Below are positions 58,868 through 64,000 of a stretch of 64,000 nucleotides of DNA, one piece after another. The notes under the pieces are model-generated. The model was not told the DNA's origin and made no database searches. It saw only the letters and a list, made by a program, of their open reading frames with translations. This DNA is from Melieria omissa (lineage: Eukaryota > Arthropoda > Insecta > Diptera > Ulidiidae): NCBI GenBank assembly GCA_963971225.1, contig OZ020267.1, forward strand, positions 154,681,920-154,745,919, given 5' to 3'. Both the position numbers and the translations under genes were made by a program. Within the stretch, counting starts at the first letter, position 1; each line of letters starts with the position of its first letter.

Positions 58868-61786
58868 TTACACGTCCGTGCCGCAGCCCTCCTGATAGCC
58901 CTCGTCTGGCGAGTTGCGACTGCTGCTGATGAGCGCGCGCTTCAGCGCCGTCACCGGCGGCAGCACGGGCACGCCGCCCTTCTGCCACACGCGAATCGTC
59001 TTCGCGTTCACCGGCTGGCCGTTCGGCAATATCGAGGTGTGCGCGTGTCCCACGGTGCTCTGCGCCGCTGCTGAGTTGTTCGCCGCCGCTGCTGGTGTGG
59101 GCGATGACCGGGCGCTGCTGCCGCCGCTGTCGTGCAGACGTGGCAGTGTGCGACTGCTGAAGGGCGGACTGCCGTTGTTGCTCTGGTTCACCAGCTGTTG
59201 CAGTGGATGCATCTGCAGGTGGTGGTTGTGCTGATGCTCGGCGCCCGGCACCAGCGGCAGTCCGTAGTCGTTCGGATAGCCGCCCACGCCGGCGCCCGAC
59301 GAGTTCGACAAGTTGGTGGTGGTCGTCGAGGTGGTCGAGTGCGCGCCGCCTCCCATGGAGCCGTGCAGGAGCGCCGCCGTGGAAGTGGATGGATTTTGCA
59401 GCATAACGCCACCGCCGCCATTGCCTGTCGCAGCCTGCAGGTGATTGTAGTGCGTGCGCGGGAACGTCTTGCTGAAGTAATCGCTGGAGCGCTCGTGCAG
59501 GTCGTACAGCTGGTTGGACTCCATGATGGGCGTCTTGTCGGTGTAACGTTTGAGGAACAGGTCATCGGCGGACGAGGTGCCAGTCGGAGCGCCGCAGTCG
59601 GCCCACAGCCCTGACGGATACAGCGAATCGCAGCCACCAGCGCGGCTGTACTCACCACTAGAGCCGTTGCTCAGCTCAGCGCCCAGATTGGCCGCGAGGA
59701 TTGCGGGTATCTTCAGATCGGCGAACTCGTCGCTGCCGAAGCGCTTCGTGTCGTTGATCAGGTCCGGGTTGTTGCCAGCCGAGGCGGTGGGTGAAATGAA
59801 GCACGGAGCAGTTGACAAGATGCTGCCATTGTTGTCGTATCCATTCGCCGAGTAGGGCACATCGGTGAGTCGCGGCGGCTTCTGCACTGGGTTAGCGAAC
59901 TTGGCATCGTTGTTGGCGTTGCCCGCGCCACTGAGCTTCCGCTCCAACGTGCTCGCACCATCAATGCAATTGGGTATGGCGCCGTTCGCTATGACCACGC
60001 CTCCTATGGTGCCATTTCCCGTCACCGGCTGTGTCTTGTTCGTGATGGCATTTTGATGATTAACGCTGGTGATGACTTCCAGGTGATTCGGCGTTTTGCT
60101 TTCGGTGTACGGCTGCCGTTTGATGCGCATCAGCAGCAACATTACCACCAGCAGCACACACAATATGAGAGCCACTAAGGCGGCGCTGAGACCCACAATC
60201 TGGCCGCTGCCCAGCGAGGCCATGCCCGCAGCACGCATGCTCACATGTAACGTAAAGTTGGCCTCGGCCGTGCCAGCGCGATTCTCCGCCACACAGTAGA
60301 AATCGCTGGAATCAGTCTCCTGGGCGTTGGTGAGCACTAGGCGCGAGCGCTTCTCAAACTGGCCCTCATCGTACATGTGCACGCGCTGGTACGAGCTGAA
60401 GGCACTATTGTTGGCCAGCAGACGGCCGTTCCAGTACCAGTTGATGACTGCGGCCGGTATCGCCTTGGCGCGACACACCACCGATGCGTTCTCGCCCATG
60501 GTCGCTTCCACGTAGTGGCTGATGGGCAACATTTCCGGCCGACAGGCAAAGTCGTCTACTTGCAGTTCGGCGAAGGTGCGATCGATGACACGCTCCGGGC
60601 CACCCGAGCACACCGGTGCCACCGGGTACGGGATGTTCTTCTGCATCAGCCAAAGTTTGGCGTCGCGCATGCGGCAGTCGCACAGCCACGGGTTGTCGTG
60701 CAACTCGATGCCGTGCAACCGACTCAACGTCTCTATTGTCTTCGGCAGCAGTTCGCTCAGCTTGTTGCCATTCAGCCGCAGAAGGGTTAGTCCTTCCAGG
60801 CCCTCGAAAGCCTGCGGCGCTATCGTTTGTATGTCGCAGTGCGAGAGGTCCAGCTTGTGCAACGACGGCGTGCTGGCGAACGAGTTCGACTCGATCTTGT
60901 GTATGTGGTTGGAGGCCAGTGTCAGTTCGCGTAGCGACGAAATGTGGCTGAGCGCCAGCGACGGCACTACCACCAGCAGGTTGTGCGACAGGTCCAGCTC
61001 GACCAGGTTGGTGAGACCCTTGAATGTCTCCGGCTCGATTTCGCCGATTTTGCAGTTGCGTAGGTACAACTTCTGCAGATTGAGCAAATTTGCGCGTATA
61101 AACTGCTCGTTGGAGAGCGTTTGCAGCTTGTTGCCCGACATGTCCAGCACCTGGGTGGACGGATCGATGTGCTCGGGTATCTGTATGAGCAGCCGATCAA
61201 TGCACTCGACTGTCTGCTTGCCTCCCTTCCACTTGCAGGCGCACACTGTCTGGCAGCTGCTCAGTGGCGGCGGCTGATTTCCGATGAGCATGTTGTCTCC
61301 GGCCGTGTGATACGGCGGTGGTGCATGTCCTGCGCCGAACTGTGCCATGTAATCATCGGTCATGGCCTGGCTGTCAGCCACGGAGTAAACATCATTGTTG
61401 TTGTTGTTATTGCTGCTGGTGTGGCTGTGACCGCCCGCGTGGTGCTTGCCGCCGCCACTGTAGATCGCATTGGCGTCGAGTGGGTAGGAGGGTGGCGGCG
61501 GCAGGCTGTTGCTGCCCGTGGAGTAGCTGACGTGGCCCGGACTCTGGCGGTTGTAGCGTGACGCCAGCGTGACGGGCATGGGATTGAGCGCGAGCAGCAG
61601 CAGTGCCAGCAGGAGTGGCAGTGGCGACAGTGCGAGGAGCGGGTGTCTGTTGAGCATCGGGCGGTGGTGTTGTTTCTGTAAAGTGTGCGTCTGTTGTTGT
61701 AGGTGTTGAGTTCCGTAGCGTTTCTGCTGCTGCCAGTGCAGCATGCAGAAGTTGGTTTGCTTGAAGCGTATTTTTTGCCGTTGCAT
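58868..61786 (-). CDS. kek1: Kekkon-family LRR-Ig transmembrane receptor, probably Kekkon-1
   Basis: A 972-residue type I membrane protein in one exon, taken from the first in-frame ATG (61786) to the TAA at 58868-58870. A second ATG at 61657 starts right at the hydrophobic signal (LLALLLLALNPMPVTLAS). Numbering from 61786: signal 44-76; Asn/Gly/His-rich linker; LRR N-cap with Cys 178, 182, 184 and 195; about six leucine-rich repeats 210-363; LRR C-cap with Cys 369, 371, 393 and 415; C2 Ig domain with Cys 438 and 498 and Trp 450; transmembrane 526-553; long cytoplasmic tail ending GTDV, a class I PDZ ligand. This order defines Kekkon proteins. The CACKWKGGKQTVEC N-cap and the tail point to Kek1, which in Drosophila is induced by EGFR signalling and inhibits EGFR. 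Kek2 is the main alternative. Family assignment is firm, paralogue moderately so. Confidence 0.9.
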   Translation of the reverse strand: MQRQKIRFKQTNFCMLHWQQQKRYGTQHLQQQTHTLQKQHHRPMLNRHPLLALSPLPLLLALLLLALNPMPVTLASRYNRQSPGHVSYSTGSNSLPPPPSYPLDANAIYSGGGKHHAGGHSHTSSNNNNNNDVYSVADSQAMTDDYMAQFGAGHAPPPYHTAGDNMLIGNQPPPLSSCQTVCACKWKGGKQTVECIDRLLIQIPEHIDPSTQVLDMSGNKLQTLSNEQFIRANLLNLQKLYLRNCKIGEIEPETFKGLTNLVELDLSHNLLVVVPSLALSHISSLRELTLASNHIHKIESNSFASTPSLHKLDLSHCDIQTIAPQAFEGLEGLTLLRLNGNKLSELLPKTIETLSRLHGIELHDNPWLCDCRMRDAKLWLMQKNIPYPVAPVCSGGPERVIDRTFAELQVDDFACRPEMLPISHYVEATMGENASVVCRAKAIPAAVINWYWNGRLLANNSAFSSYQRVHMYDEGQFEKRSRLVLTNAQETDSSDFYCVAENRAGTAEANFTLHVSMRAAGMASLGSGQIVGLSAALVALILCVLLVVMLLLMRIKRQPYTESKTPNHLEVITSVNHQNAITNKTQPVTGNGTIGGVVIANGAIPNCIDGASTLERKLSGAGNANNDAKFANPVQKPPRLTDVPYSANGYDNNGSILSTAPCFISPTASAGNNPDLINDTKRFGSDEFADLKIPAILAANLGAELSNGSSGEYSRAGGCDSLYPSGLWADCGAPTGTSSADDLFLKRYTDKTPIMESNQLYDLHERSSDYFSKTFPRTHYNHLQAATGNGGGGVMLQNPSTSTAALLHGSMGGGAHSTTSTTTTNLSNSSGAGVGGYPNDYGLPLVPGAEHQHNHHLQMHPLQQLVNQSNNGSPPFSSRTLPRLHDSGGSSARSSPTPAAAANNSAAAQSTVGHAHTSILPNGQPVNAKTIRVWQKGGVPVLPPVTALKRALISSSRNSPDEGYQEGCGTDV

Positions 61787-64000
61787 CTTTCTTATTTGCG
61801 ACGTCCCGCGCTGATGTCTGCGCCTTGCTCGGTTCACTCTTTCCCTTCTCCTGGTTCACCTGATTCTCCTATTAAATGCCGATATGTCAACTTATCTATC
61901 GTTCAAGGAGAGCTGCTTGCATAGTGCAGCAAAAGCTTCCTTGGTTGCTGGCAGCGATCTCGCGGCGTCAGATATGATGTGAATTTTGATTAAATTTATA
62001 TCGTTTTGCTGATTTTTCGAAGCACGTAGCGCACAGGATATGTGCAAGGATATGCGCTGTTTTTGTTGGATATGTTTTTTTGTTTAAATTATTAATTCAA
62101 ACTATTCTTGGTTCGGGGTTTTAAGAATATTCTGGTTATGTCATCAGCTATTCTGTTTGGACTTTTGCCTGTCTCTGCTTTATTTCAGAGTGTGCGTGAC
62201 TTTGTATGTGTGTGTTCCCCGTACCTCAGCGCATCGCGAACAATTTTTGCAACATCACTCAGCGCCACACAGCTCGAGACGAAGACGTAACGGCTTCTTT
62301 GGCAGCGCGGCACAGCAACCGATACCACAAGACTTGAGTGGCGAACGCTGGCGTTGTGTCCTTCCGTCACTAGTTTTCTTTAGCTGTTCTACCAAAAGCC
62401 CAAACAACCGAAGCCACAAGCAAACGAATCTGCGAAAATGATTTATGCGCACGTTGGTGGTTTGTTGATTATTTTTTGTTTTTGTGATTTTTTTTCCTCA
62501 GGAGGTGGTCGCTTTCAGCCTTCGGTGCTGTGGCCAACGTCAGCAAGCTGGTGCTGTGGTTAGTTATTGTTTGTGGTTGTTGCTGCTATTGTTGCTCTAC
62601 ACAATTGTTGTATTTTGCGTTTGCTTTTCACACACAATTTTCACTGAATTTCAACGCTCAACTTTTTTAATGAACAGCAAGCACGCGTTCCTCGACATTT
62701 CGGACGCACACACGCGGCCCTACGTTTCCCCACACATGCACATCGTCTACAACAAATGTTCGGGCTACTTGGTGCGCGGTCTACAGGGACTCGAAGCTGA
62801 ATCCGCTTGTTGCACTGGTAATCCTCGTGATTTTATATGCGGCTGACATGATTCCCGTTCACGGTCTCGGTCTTCGCTTTCGCTTTATACTCCCCCACTG
62901 TGTTCCCGCTTTCGGAGTTTTTCGTTTTGTTTGTGTTTATTTCAACTATTTTGCGCTGGTCAGAAGCAAATTTTGAAAGCGCTTTCAGCATTGATTAATT
63001 TCAATTTTTCATATGGCGACGCTGGGCGCGCTCGCCAACTGGTCAGCTTTCAGATTTCATGTTTTAACGTAATTAACTAGCTTCCCCTGCCGCAGGCGCT
63101 TCCGGCATTCAAATACGCTTCGCCGCCCCAACTGATAATCCTTTGGCGGCGACGTCGCTGGGGCTTGCACGCGAATTTCGATTCACTCTCACGTCCGTCC
63201 GGGCGGTCGATTGGTCGGCCGCTCCTGGCCGCACCGCGCACACTTTCCGTCGCACCGAACGCACGAGCGCCGCACTGATACACGCGAAACACTTTTTGGT
63301 TGGGGCATTCGCTTCCCACGCCGTTGTGCTGCGCTGCCCTGCTTGCCGTGGCAGCGTGCTTCCTATTCGCCACGCATCCGTCTACTCAGCGACAGCCAGC
63401 CAGCGCACGAGGCCCGCAAGTGAAAGCCATGGACACCGCTGGTCGTGTTCGGCCGCGTTCGAGCGAGCGGTTCGTTGGCACAATTTCGCCAATTTCACAA
63501 AATTCGTAATTTCGCCTCTAACGATTTTCTTCTGGCTGTCGTATTTTGGGTACCGAAAACTATCAACACACGAATCCTTGCACTGAACACTGCGCACTTT
63601 TCTCTCGTTCCCGTCTAAACGTGGCTTAAACTTTTGCTTTGCAATAACGACAGCACCGATTCGCGCGCACTATTTTCAAACTTGACTGGCGACAGTCTTT
63701 GATTTTCACTATTTTCCCTTTGTGCTTTTGCAAGTTCAGCAAAAGTCTTGTCGAATCGACTGGCAGCGCTCACAGACGCACCCAACCGCTTGGCATGGTT
63801 AATCGACATGGACTGAAGAAAAATGAATTGGACGCATACTCAAAATGTGGTGGTGGCGCCGAGATGCGGCTCGTATTTACTACGTTTGCTGCTTCGGTCT
63901 GGCGCAACTTCACCGCCGATTTCCGGTTTTGCGTGCGCTCAGCGAGCACCATCCGACCGCACATACTGTTATACGAGAGCGAGAACGAGAGCGAGCCGCC
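61787..64000 (-). promoter_or_regulatory. kek1 5' flank / 5' UTR
   Basis: The coding frame stays open leftward from an in-frame stop at 61892-61894 with no ATG before 61786. Upstream coding in this exon is therefore unlikely, unless a splice joins here (ATCAG and AATAG acceptor-like words lie near 61860-61875 on the minus strand). A TATA-like TATAAATT lies at 61993-62000 (minus), but the sequence 25-35 bp downstream is only a poor initiator match. The 63.1-63.5 kb segment is GC-richer, and the last 30 bases are a GAGAGCGAG-type run that could bind GAGA factor. The true transcription start may be here or beyond the window. Confidence 0.35.

Overview
The window reads as nuclear DNA of a higher fly. 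It has one long dipteran-type coding exon, very sparse coding, abundant CA/TG and CAA/TTG microsatellites, and several kinds of eukaryotic transposon. A tephritid fruit fly is my best guess, from the overall texture and the tRNA-derived SINE family. That guess is inference; no search was run.

One host gene is well supported. The minus-strand frame ending at 58868 encodes a kekkon-family receptor (LRRs + Ig + TM + PDZ-binding tail), most likely kek1, in one uninterrupted coding exon of about 2.9 kb. Its promoter and any 5' non-coding exons must lie toward or beyond the right edge. Its 3' UTR probably runs left through about 58.4-58.0 kb. The 58 kb to its left holds no convincing host gene. Long open frames there are mostly low-complexity or lack an ATG. 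A few short coding-like patches (26.8-27.3, 34.87-35.04 and 52.69-52.89 kb) are recorded with low confidence. Purine-rich, GC-richer islands near 17.2-18.2, 26.6-27.3, 39.2-40.1 and 47.7-48.3 kb look like 5' UTR or promoter DNA, but no gene can be attached to them.

Transposons are the other content. From left to right they are: a TTAA-flanked piggyBac-like MITE (2656-3169); a tRNA-derived SINE (7451-7773); a TA-flanked MITE (7820-8442); an internally deleted mariner with perfect 30-bp TIRs inside a (TTTA)n array (14152-14893); a solo LTR with an ATAT duplication (19718-20080); a hAT-like non-autonomous element (22756-23359); a 5'-truncated RNase H-bearing non-LTR retrotransposon with an open 3' ORF2 and an apparent 11-bp target duplication (35335-37659); a second SINE copy (40403-40675); a multiply folded inverted-repeat element (43250-43931); and a TTAA-flanked element with a poly-G end (53684-54372).

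The picture is a long, transposon-studded, probably regulatory non-coding domain beside a developmental receptor gene. I found no clearly new biological system. The best leads are the small-element families with mapped ends, the foldback element, the kek1 start-codon question and the coding-like fragment at 52.7 kb.
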